Origin: a virus
Virus record (IMG/VR): IMGVR_UViG_3300029915_001481
Location: 1 to 29,469 of that record
Length of the DNA stretch: 29,469 nt
Reading direction: 5' to 3' (one strand)
The notes beneath the pieces were generated by a model, which worked only from the letters and a program-made list of their open reading frames with translations, had not been told where the DNA came from and did no database searches. Positions 22,758 through 29,469 of this stretch are shown here, piece by piece (position 1 is the first letter of the stretch; the number at the start of each line of letters is the position of its first letter). A program made the translations under genes and the position numbers.

Positions 22758-23390
22758 ATGGCTAATTTCATTTTATGTCTAGACTCAGAAACGGGTGGCC
22801 TGGATCCTAAAAAAGCAGATATTCTGACTTTATATATGGCTATGACCGACGAAAATCTTAAAATTGTAGATGAACTTGATTTTAAGCTTAAGCCAAACGA
22901 TAGACTTCCAATTGTAGAAGCTGAGGCAATGGAAGTAAACAAGATCGATCTTGAGAAACATCTTGCCGATCCTAATACCCTTACGTATTCTCAAGCTAAA
23001 ATTTCAATCATAAATTTTGCAAAAAAATATCTTAAAAAAACTGGAAGATATAGCAACTTAATTCCATTAGGACAAAACGTATCATTCGATTTGGCCATGA
23101 TTTGGGAGTACGTCATTCCAAAAGATGAATGGGAGAGCATTTTTAGTTATAATGTAGAAGACACCAAGACGGCGTGCCTATTCCTCAAGCGTTGTGGTTG
23201 GTTGCCGCCTGAAACTGGTACACTGAAAAGCCTCGTGGAATTCTTTGGTATTGCTAAACGTGAGGCCCATGAAGCTAAAGGTGACGTTCATATGACCCTA
23301 GACGTTTATAAGAAAATGATCGAGCTTATGAAATCCAAAAAAGAAGGCGGACAAACTCAAGATTTGATTAGCTTATTGGAGGCCGAATGA
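22758..23390 (+). CDS. DnaQ-like DEDDh 3'-5' exonuclease (proofreading subunit type)
   Basis: 210 residues. The DEDDh catalytic set is complete: LDSETGG with Asp9 and Glu11, GQNVSFDL with Asp111, and HEAKGD with His171 and Asp176 (HxAxxD). This fold removes mispaired 3' nucleotides. It heads a cluster that ends with the DnaE-type polymerase, which lacks its own exonuclease domain, so it is most likely the polymerase's epsilon-like proofreader. The start sits at the predicted transcription start, without a ribosome site. The end overlaps the next small gene (ATGA). Confidence 0.88.
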   Translation: MANFILCLDSETGGLDPKKADILTLYMAMTDENLKIVDELDFKLKPNDRLPIVEAEAMEVNKIDLEKHLADPNTLTYSQAKISIINFAKKYLKKTGRYSNLIPLGQNVSFDLAMIWEYVIPKDEWESIFSYNVEDTKTACLFLKRCGWLPPETGTLKSLVEFFGIAKREAHEAKGDVHMTLDVYKKMIELMKSKKEGGQTQDLISLLEAE

Positions 23391-23515
23391 GTCTCCGGCT
23401 TGGTCCAGATGGGATTTGCAAGATTTGTATTAAAAGAGCATCCAAAGGATTGCCTGGTGTACCGGTAGAACATGGTCTAGTGGATTGTGATTTCATGAAA
23501 GTGAAGGAAGTATGA
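23387..23515 (+). CDS. Tiny 42-residue protein, unrecognised
   Basis: It opens with ATGA overlapping the exonuclease stop and closes with ATGA shared with the next tiny gene, which supports real translation. The sequence contains CKIC (11-14), a possible single zinc knuckle, and GLPGVPVEHG. It was found by following the overlaps and is too short for a length-based gene search. Confidence 0.55.
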   Translation: MSLRLGPDGICKICIKRASKGLPGVPVEHGLVDCDFMKVKEV

Positions 23516-23622
23516 GAGAGTTCTATGAATTTGCAGGAAACCATCCAATATTAACATCCCTCATAGTATATTATGGATGCTGTTCTGTTGTAGGGGTTGC
23601 TCAGGCAATTTTTAAACGATGA
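23512..23622 (+). CDS. Tiny 36-residue single-helix membrane peptide
   Basis: It is framed by ATGA overlaps on both sides. Residues about 11-34 (HPILTSLIVYYGCCSVVGVA, then QAIF) form one hydrophobic helix flanked by polar ends, so it probably sits in the inner membrane. The role is unknown. Confidence 0.55.
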   Translation: MREFYEFAGNHPILTSLIVYYGCCSVVGVAQAIFKR

Positions 23623-23825
23623 AACACATTGCTTATTTACCAATTTATAATTGGGGAAAGAATCCAGATTTGGACCACGGTACTACTTTTGGTACGCATA
23701 TTTATTTAGATTTAGAAGAACTATATGCCTATGAAGATCCTGTAGGCCATGTGCAGATTGAAATACATACACCTACTGAAAATGAATTCAAATTACTTCA
23801 TGGCCTTAAATCAGGAGCTGTATGA
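23619..23825 (+). CDS. Unrecognised 68-residue protein
   Basis: It has ATGA overlaps at both ends. The protein is acidic with aromatic residues (PIYNWGKNPDLDHG, YLDLEELYAYEDP) and looks like a small beta/alpha domain. No motif is recognised. Confidence 0.6.
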   Translation: MKHIAYLPIYNWGKNPDLDHGTTFGTHIYLDLEELYAYEDPVGHVQIEIHTPTENEFKLLHGLKSGAV

Positions 23826-24034
23826 AGATACTCTTCAATTGTTGTGTTTTGGATTACTATTTTGATGGTTGTAATGTAAAATTTGGTATTGGTTGGTATC
23901 GCCACAGCAAAAAACACAAGTGGTGGGGCCTTACAGTAGAGTTTTACTTATTTAAGTGGATAGTAATTGCTACATACGTAAGTAATCGACAAGAATACGA
24001 CAAGAAAATCAATTATAGAAGACACAAAAAATGA
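23822..24034 (+). CDS. Unrecognised 70-residue basic protein
   Basis: It has ATGA overlaps at both ends. A beta-like hydrophobic and aromatic core (GIGWYRHSKKHKWWG, EFYLFKWIVIATY) is followed by a basic tail (KKINYRRHKK). It directly precedes the polymerase and is translationally coupled to it, so a polymerase accessory role is possible but unproven. Confidence 0.6.
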   Translation: MKILFNCCVLDYYFDGCNVKFGIGWYRHSKKHKWWGLTVEFYLFKWIVIATYVSNRQEYDKKINYRRHKK

Positions 24035-27000
24035 CATTGTTGATATCTCCACATACGCATTGCGAATCTAAACTAACTGGATCACCCCTACCTTCAATGA
24101 TCAAGAAGGCGGTGGATCTTGGCCGAACTCATTTTTCCTATACGGATTTGGGCCATCTATCGAGTTGCTTGAAAGCCTATGGTCAAGCTAAAGCCGCAAA
24201 GTTAAAATTTGCTGCAGGTATTGAATTCTATTTCAAGGATTCCTCTTGCCCAATTGTTGTGGGGTCTAAGGCCGATAGGTGTAAGTATTTCAATGCGTCC
24301 ATTTTTGCGAAGAATCAAGATTCCTATCAAGAAATCGTAAGGGTTGTTTCGTCGAACGATATGCCAAAAATCAAGGTCAGGGAGGAATTTGAATCTCTTT
24401 GGTCATGGAAAGATCTTGAGCGTTTAAGTAAAGCCGATACCCTTCTTGTTCTTGGTGGCCCTCAGTGTATGGTTGGAAAGGCACTCCTTGCCGATAGCCC
24501 TGAATTGGCAGAGACAGTCTTGTTAAAATTACACGCTCTTTTTGGTGATAGACTTTCGATGTCACTAATTTGTGAGCCATGGACTAAAAAATATGCAACG
24601 GTAGTGAAAATCCAATATAAGGATGGTACTACGGACTCCCTTCTCTCAACTGACATCGTTACTACCAATAAGGCCCGTAAGATTGAAGCAGGGGACTTAG
24701 TGGAACGAAGCGGTCATTTTCTTATTAAGTCGAAAGTGGTCGGAAGTACTTTTTATGAAGTGGACAAAGAAATTGGAGCAGTGACAGCCCATACCGGATT
24801 TCTCCCTTTGCCTGTGGACGTAACCCTAAATATCAATCGTTTTTTCATTGAAATGAACAAGAAGCATGGGATCAAGTTATTGGTTTCAGATTACGCCTTT
24901 TATTCAGACAAAGAAGACCATATCGTTCAGACCATGGTTCTGGGTGGCAAAAATAAGCTAAAGTCTAGTCTGCATATGAAATCAGATACTGAATTTGAAG
25001 CCTACCTCACAACAAATCTTGGACTTACATCAGATGAATGCGCCTCCATTCTCAATGGAAACAATGAATGGGCCAAAAACTTTGATGAATTTGAACTCAA
25101 GTACAAATGGCGTCTTGCTGATAGCGGTGAAAATCCTGCCAAAAAATGCATAGATATTATTAAGAAAAAGGGCCTAATGAGATGGGACAATCCTATTTGG
25201 GTTGCGAGACTTAAAGAAGAAATGGAAGTTTTCTCTAAAAATGGCGTTTTTGACATTTCACCATATTTTCTTCCTAAGCATGATGTTCTTAACTACTATG
25301 AAGAAAATGGTAGACTAACAGGTCCAGGGCGAGGAAGTGCTGCTGGAAGTCTAGTGTGTTACGTAATGGGTATCACTAAAGTCAATCCATTTGATTTTGA
25401 TTTGAGTTTCAATCGGTTCTATTCAATGGATCGGATTAAAGCTCTTAAGCTTGCCGATATTGACTCCGATTTGGAATCCAGGGATCTTTTAGTAGGCGAA
25501 GATGGTAAAAGTGGCTATCTTTATAATCGTTGGGGCAATAAGGCTGCCCAGATCAGTACGAGAGGAAAAACTAGGCTTAAATCTGCCATTAAAGACACAA
25601 ACCGATACATTAATGGATCAGTCGAGAAGTCCATTGAAGTCTTCGCTAAATCGCTACCAGACGCAGGTCAGGGCATCACAGACGAGCAATTCATTTTTGG
25701 TATGGAAGACGAGGACGGTAACCATATTGATGGTCTAATTGAAACTTCAGAGCCATTACGGAAATATGCGATAGAAAGACCCAAAGAATGGGATATTGTT
25801 AAAAAATCACTTGGGATTACTAGATCGTTCTCAAAACATGCATGTGGATTTATCATAGCAGACAAACCAATTTCAGAAATTGTTCCGACCAAAGACGATA
25901 ATGTCATTCAATACGAAGCTACAGAGGCAGAGAAGGCCGGACTCATCAAATATGACTTCCTAGTCATCAGCCAACTTAAAGATATCCGTGTTTGCCTAGA
26001 TTTGATTAATAAGAAGAATAAAGAAAAACACAAGACGGGCCACTTTTCTCATAATGGGGAATCAACATATATTTGGAATTTACCAAGTGATTCAAAGGCT
26101 TACGAAAGTGTATGGGATGGGAACACAGAATCATGTTTTCAAATTAACACAAGTTCGATGATTCCCTTCGTTAAAGGTATCAAACCTACGAGTATCGAGG
26201 ACCTTTCGATCATCCTTTCATTGGTTCGTCCGGGCCCACTCGATTATGTAAATGAAGATACCGGGCGTAATATGGCCGAAGAGTATATTCATAGACGTGA
26301 TGGTGGTGAATACAAGGATGTCGCTATTCTTAAGGAATTGATCCCAGAAACTCACTCCGTATTGGTTTATCAGGAACAGGTCACCAAAATCGCAAAGCAG
26401 TTGGCCGGATTCTCTGGATCTGCTGCCGAAAACTTGCGGGAAGCAATCGGTAAAAAGAAACGCGCTACTATCTTAAAGATCAAGCCAGACTTCATTAATG
26501 GGTGCTTACAGTCCAATAAGATCACTGAGGATGAAGCTCAGATGCTATGGGATCGTATTGTGACCTTTGGACGGTACGCTTTCAATAAATCTCATGGTGT
26601 GTCGTATGCGTTTATCACATACGCTTGCATGTTCCTGAAGCACCATTACAGCTTAGAATTTTGGGCTGCGGTTCTTACTAATGCTGAGAACAAAGAGATT
26701 GCCGGTAAGCTCTGGCCCCACGTCAAACACTTGGTTGCTGCTCCAGACATTAATCTCTCAACAGATGAGATGGAAATCGATTACGCCAACGGAAAAATTA
26801 GAGCAAAACTTGGTGTTATCAAAGGGATGGCCTCTGCCACTATCGATCCAATCGTAGAAGGTAGGCCCTATAAGGATATTGAAGATTTTGTTAATAAGGA
26901 AGTGGCAGGAGATTCCGTAACGAGAAAGCTCATCCATGTAGGAGTTCTCGATTCATTATTTCCCCCAAAACTTGGACTGTTGCAAAAAATGCAAGTGTTT

Positions 27001-27645
27001 GAGGATCTTCTTGAGACCAACAAGTTTAATAAGAAAATTGCTAAGGCTAAGGCCGAAGGCAAGAAAAGTCGGATTGAAGTTCCTAAGAAAGGTGAAATCA
27101 AGCCAGAATATTTGGAAATTGAAAAGTATCCTTTAAAGAATGCAGCAATCCAAAAATCAATCCTGCCAAGTCTTTTGGTTGGCCTAAGAAACCTTGGCAT
27201 GAGCCACTCTTCTCTTATGGATCGTCAAGCTACTTTTAAGAGAGCAGTAATGACCAAAAAAGGAAGAGGGAAGCGCCATGCAGATCCTTATGTTCCGTTA
27301 AAATTTGAAGACGGGGATCACGTAATCCTATTAGGCGGAGAAGAATTCGAACAGATTGACAAAAAGACACCAGAACAATCAACCAAAGACATGGATTTTG
27401 CAGTATTTGGGTATGTAGTCGGCACGAGCGTATTTGATTATAGCCAAAACACTAAACAAGCTTTAAAAGTAATTATTGATGTAGATGGGTATGTTAAAGA
27501 ACACGTTATGTGGCCTAATTATTTTTCAAAGAAATTAGAGTACCCAAAAGATCTTAAAAAGGGGAATATCTGTATGTTTTTTATGAAGAAACGTCAAGGC
27601 AGCGGAGATCCTGCGGTCATTGAGGAAATTTTCATCGAAGCTTGA
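24031..27645 (+). CDS. dnaE: DNA polymerase III alpha subunit (DnaE-type, C-family)
   Basis: 1204 residues; E. coli DnaE is 1160. The N-terminal PHP domain starts SPHTHCESKL (His8, His10). The palm has GPGRGSAAGS (431-440), the catalytic pair in ADIDSD (Asp476, Asp478), and KYDFLV with the third Asp642. Further matches are HACGFII, YQEQVTKIAKQLAGFSGSA and FNKSHGVSYAFITYA (from 851). It lacks an internal exonuclease insertion, so it is not PolC. A block of about 85 residues (184-268) interrupts the PHP part with beta-rich sequence (IQYKDGTTDSLLSTDIV, AGDLVERSGHFLIKSK). It would be the phage's replicative polymerase, with the DEDDh exonuclease as partner. It has an ATGA overlap with the upstream gene. 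Confidence 0.95.
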   Translation: MTLLISPHTHCESKLTGSPLPSMIKKAVDLGRTHFSYTDLGHLSSCLKAYGQAKAAKLKFAAGIEFYFKDSSCPIVVGSKADRCKYFNASIFAKNQDSYQEIVRVVSSNDMPKIKVREEFESLWSWKDLERLSKADTLLVLGGPQCMVGKALLADSPELAETVLLKLHALFGDRLSMSLICEPWTKKYATVVKIQYKDGTTDSLLSTDIVTTNKARKIEAGDLVERSGHFLIKSKVVGSTFYEVDKEIGAVTAHTGFLPLPVDVTLNINRFFIEMNKKHGIKLLVSDYAFYSDKEDHIVQTMVLGGKNKLKSSLHMKSDTEFEAYLTTNLGLTSDECASILNGNNEWAKNFDEFELKYKWRLADSGENPAKKCIDIIKKKGLMRWDNPIWVARLKEEMEVFSKNGVFDISPYFLPKHDVLNYYEENGRLTGPGRGSAAGSLVCYVMGITKVNPFDFDLSFNRFYSMDRIKALKLADIDSDLESRDLLVGEDGKSGYLYNRWGNKAAQISTRGKTRLKSAIKDTNRYINGSVEKSIEVFAKSLPDAGQGITDEQFIFGMEDEDGNHIDGLIETSEPLRKYAIERPKEWDIVKKSLGITRSFSKHACGFIIADKPISEIVPTKDDNVIQYEATEAEKAGLIKYDFLVISQLKDIRVCLDLINKKNKEKHKTGHFSHNGESTYIWNLPSDSKAYESVWDGNTESCFQINTSSMIPFVKGIKPTSIEDLSIILSLVRPGPLDYVNEDTGRNMAEEYIHRRDGGEYKDVAILKELIPETHSVLVYQEQVTKIAKQLAGFSGSAAENLREAIGKKKRATILKIKPDFINGCLQSNKITEDEAQMLWDRIVTFGRYAFNKSHGVSYAFITYACMFLKHHYSLEFWAAVLTNAENKEIAGKLWPHVKHLVAAPDINLSTDEMEIDYANGKIRAKLGVIKGMASATIDPIVEGRPYKDIEDFVNKEVAGDSVTRKLIHVGVLDSLFPPKLGLLQKMQVFEDLLETNKFNKKIAKAKAEGKKSRIEVPKKGEIKPEYLEIEKYPLKNAAIQKSILPSLLVGLRNLGMSHSSLMDRQATFKRAVMTKKGRGKRHADPYVPLKFEDGDHVILLGGEEFEQIDKKTPEQSTKDMDFAVFGYVVGTSVFDYSQNTKQALKVIIDVDGYVKEHVMWPNYFSKKLEYPKDLKKGNICMFFMKKRQGSGDPAVIEEIFIEA

Positions 27646-27670
27646 CTTTTGTTTAAATTAGTGAGATCAT
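27642..27670 (+). promoter_or_regulatory. Promoter giving a leaderless subtilase transcript
   Basis: TTGACT (27642-27647) overlaps the polymerase stop; 17 bases later is GATCAT (27665-27670), then 7 bases to the ATG at 27678. A TATAAT at 27672-27677 touches the ATG, but its 24-base spacing is too long for the same -35. No Shine-Dalgarno is present. Confidence 0.5.
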
Positions 27671-27677
27671 ATATAAT

Positions 27678-28418
27678 ATGAAATTGGCCCTTATCTTAGC
27701 CCTATTTTGTTCTTCAGCATACGCGGAATGCGTTAAAAGACAAGTTAAAATCGCGGTAATCGATACGGGCTTTGGGTACAACAAACTTCCAAAAGATGCT
27801 AATCTATGTTATTGGGGCCATAAAGATTTTACCAAAAAGGGCCTACGATATATAGGTGAAGACAGTTTTATACCCGTAGATACGGTTGGTCATGGTACCA
27901 ATATTGTCGGTATTATTGAGGATTACGCCAATAAATTTAATGTAAATTATTGCATTGTTATTCTTAAATTTTATTCAAAAGATCAAACTAACCATCAAAA
28001 CTTAAGGGCTAGCATATCAGCAATTAATTTTGCTAACGATCAAATTGGCGCAGATATCATTAACTATTCAGGTGGCGGCCCAGATTCAGATCCAGAAGAG
28101 CAAATGGCAGTTACAAGATTCTTAAATAGAGGCGGCAAATTTATTGCTGCAGCTGGTAATGACGGAAAAAAAATTGGTTCTGGCGATGAAGATTACTATC
28201 CCGCAATGTACGATAAACGAATTGTTGTTGTAGGTTCTACAGATAAATATGGCATCCCATCAAAATGGTCCAATCATGGGAATTTCGTAAATAGATGGGA
28301 AATAGGCGAAAACGTTGAAGCTTATGGTATTACTCTCAGCGGAACTTCACAGGCTACTGCGATTGCCACAGGAAAAATTCTTGCAGAAAATAAAAATCAG
28401 TGTATTCTAAAAAAATAA
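27678..28418 (+). CDS. Secreted subtilisin-like serine protease (S8 family)
   Basis: 246 residues. The N-terminus MKLALILALFCSSAYA is a textbook signal peptide with an AYA cleavage site near residue 16. The full catalytic triad is visible: AVIDTG with Asp29, GHGTNIVG with His72, and SGTSQATA with Ser224, plus the oxyanion Asn161 in AAGND. It is compact, with no prodomain and no C-terminal extension, so it may be active as soon as exported. It lies alone behind its own promoter after the polymerase. A secreted phage protease could act on host envelope proteins, rival-phage receptors or cell lysis; which one cannot be told. Subtilases are uncommon in phage genomes. Confidence 0.88.
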   Translation: MKLALILALFCSSAYAECVKRQVKIAVIDTGFGYNKLPKDANLCYWGHKDFTKKGLRYIGEDSFIPVDTVGHGTNIVGIIEDYANKFNVNYCIVILKFYSKDQTNHQNLRASISAINFANDQIGADIINYSGGGPDSDPEEQMAVTRFLNRGGKFIAAAGNDGKKIGSGDEDYYPAMYDKRIVVVGSTDKYGIPSKWSNHGNFVNRWEIGENVEAYGITLSGTSQATAIATGKILAENKNQCILKK

Positions 28419-28420
28419 GG

Positions 28421-28449
28421 TTGCATTAAGAATAAAATAGGAATAGGAT
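28421..28449 (+). promoter_or_regulatory. Candidate promoter with near-zero leader before the gene at 28458
   Basis: TTGCAT (28421-28426), 17 bases, then TAGGAT (28444-28449), then 8 bases to the ATG. The layout equals that at 14232, 22723 and 27642, but the hexamers are weaker. Confidence 0.4.
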
Positions 28450-28457
28450 AAATAAAG

Positions 28458-28706
28458 ATGGATTTTAAAGAAGACTTTAAGTTAATAAAAAGTAAGGAAA
28501 TTGATACAGATACTTTCCTTAAAGTTAGCAAAAATTTAATGAGTGGAAGGATTTTCGTAGAATTTTCTTGTAAAAATCCAAATCTCATGATACAAAAGAA
28601 CTTTGAAGATTCATTGTTCGGAAAAAAACAGGCAGACGCTTTTTCAAAAAGTATCAAGAATGCCGACCAAATTAGAAAACATTTTGGAATCAAAACGGAG
28701 AAATAG
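28458..28706 (+). CDS. Unrecognised 82-residue protein
   Basis: A charged, Lys-rich protein with mixed strand and helix (GRIFVEFSCKNPNLMI, KQADAFSKSIKNADQIRKH). No clear ribosome site precedes it. It ends 2 bases before the final gene, suggesting co-expression. No family is recognised. Confidence 0.6.
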   Translation: MDFKEDFKLIKSKEIDTDTFLKVSKNLMSGRIFVEFSCKNPNLMIQKNFEDSLFGKKQADAFSKSIKNADQIRKHFGIKTEK

Positions 28707-28708
28707 AC

Positions 28709-29469
28709 ATGTCATTAAGCTCAATCATTCAAGAAATCGAAAAAACGCTGCCAGCAGCTCAATTAGATCTTACTCTAGGAAACGAGAGTACATTTCGTGG
28801 TCGTGAAGGTATGAAACGCGCTGCGGTTGATCGTTTAGAGCAACTTAAGACAGATTACAAGAAAGCTCTCATTGAGTCTACTTTCTTTATCATTTTAACT
28901 GGAGCTGGCCGTAGCACATTTAATGAGGTGGCTTCAAATCCTGATTTTGATTGCTTCTCTGTAGACCCAGACAATTTATATCGTGACTTAGCTTCTCGTG
29001 TAGACTCTAAATTGTTTGGTCGTGAATCTACTAAATACCTATTTAATATTGCAAATAATGCTTTGTACGATAAAGCCTTAGAAATTGGTATCAGCCGAAA
29101 CTCTCTTATGGAGATCAAGTTTGATGAACGCTACAATAGAGCAGTAAGCAATACCGAAGAACTTGCAGGTCTACTCAAACAAGCTATTAATGATCAAATC
29201 GGATCAGAAGTTGTTGGTTTAGACGCTATTAGTTCAATTGCAGAAAAGGCTCTAGAGAAGAAGCATTCTGGATCTATTACGCCAGTTCTTTTGAACACTA
29301 GCGATGAAGTTTTTGCTTTAGATCTTCAAAAGAACCTTACACGTCTTAAAACGAAGACCTTTGTGGTAGTGGCTGGTAAAGCATCAAAAACATTACAAGC
29401 TCTTCCTGGCGCTTTTGTGCTAAAGACTGTTAATGAACAAACTGTTGGCGAAACATTGACTTCAATTCG
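28709..29469 (+). CDS. Unrecognised protein, 3' end off the right edge
   Basis: Open from the ATG at 28709 to the window end, 253 codons without a stop, with GGAG 9 bases upstream. Mostly helical N-terminal two thirds (LSSIIQEIEKTLPAAQ, AVDRLEQLKTDYKKALIE), with TFFIILTGAGRSTF near residues 57-70. A later part (KTKTFVVVAGKASKT) looks like a strand-loop, but no P-loop or other motif is complete. Codon use rich in CGT and CTT suggests good expression. Function unknown; a structural or scaffold-like protein is possible. Confidence 0.7.
   Translation, partial: MSLSSIIQEIEKTLPAAQLDLTLGNESTFRGREGMKRAAVDRLEQLKTDYKKALIESTFFIILTGAGRSTFNEVASNPDFDCFSVDPDNLYRDLASRVDSKLFGRESTKYLFNIANNALYDKALEIGISRNSLMEIKFDERYNRAVSNTEELAGLLKQAINDQIGSEVVGLDAISSIAEKALEKKHSGSITPVLLNTSDEVFALDLQKNLTRLKTKTFVVVAGKASKTLQALPGAFVLKTVNEQTVGETLTSI

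Noticed and set aside
24580-24837. Possible intein in the DnaE polymerase
   Set aside because: The block is only about 85 residues and lacks the Cys/Ser start, terminal His-Asn and splicing blocks; it is treated as an inserted domain.
27672-27677. Perfect TATAAT next to the subtilase ATG as its -10
   Set aside because: Transcription would begin inside the coding sequence, and spacing to TTGACT is 24 bases. GATCAT at 27665 fits better.

Overview
The window looks like part of a large tailed double-stranded DNA phage genome (Caudoviricetes). It is AT-rich, gene-dense and uses the standard bacterial code, since TAA, TAG and TGA all end genes. Portal protein, large terminase, a virion protein, homing endonucleases and a full set of phage replication and recombination genes lie together with almost no spacing. 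Strong AGGAG ribosome binding sites and two signal peptides imply a bacterial host with an export system. The host genus cannot be read from the sequence. No tRNA, CRISPR array or integrase was seen, and no gene-free stretch exceeds about 150 bases.

Left arm, minus strand, 1-6479: a packaging and head block transcribed right to left. Its order is a GroEL-type chaperonin, the large terminase, a GIY-YIG homing endonuclease with a frame break in its tail, a beta-rich virion protein, and the portal protein, which runs off the left edge. A short divergent promoter region (6480-6617) separates this block from everything else.

Right arm, plus strand, 6618-29469: replication, recombination and expression genes. 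An HNH endonuclease is followed by a UvsW-like helicase, a sigma-factor-like protein, a probable GroES-like co-chaperonin, SbcD and SbcC (T4 gp47/gp46 type) and a possible small terminase. Next come a signal-peptide ClpP-like protease, a second HNH endonuclease, a RuvC-like resolvase and a large metallophosphoesterase that may resemble phage T5 A1. Then comes a cluster joined by ATGA overlaps: a DEDDh exonuclease, four tiny genes and a DnaE-type DNA polymerase III alpha subunit. A secreted subtilisin-like protease and two unrecognised genes close the window; the last is cut by the right edge.

Taken together, the phage appears to bring its own C-family replicative polymerase with a separate proofreading exonuclease, T4-like recombination nucleases, its own sigma factor and a GroEL/GroES-like folding pair. 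Three free-standing homing endonucleases sit directly next to core genes. Several transcription units appear to start with a -35/-10 promoter whose expected transcription start falls at or within a few bases of the start codon (SbcC, exonuclease/polymerase, subtilase, and the gene at 28458), which suggests leaderless mRNAs.
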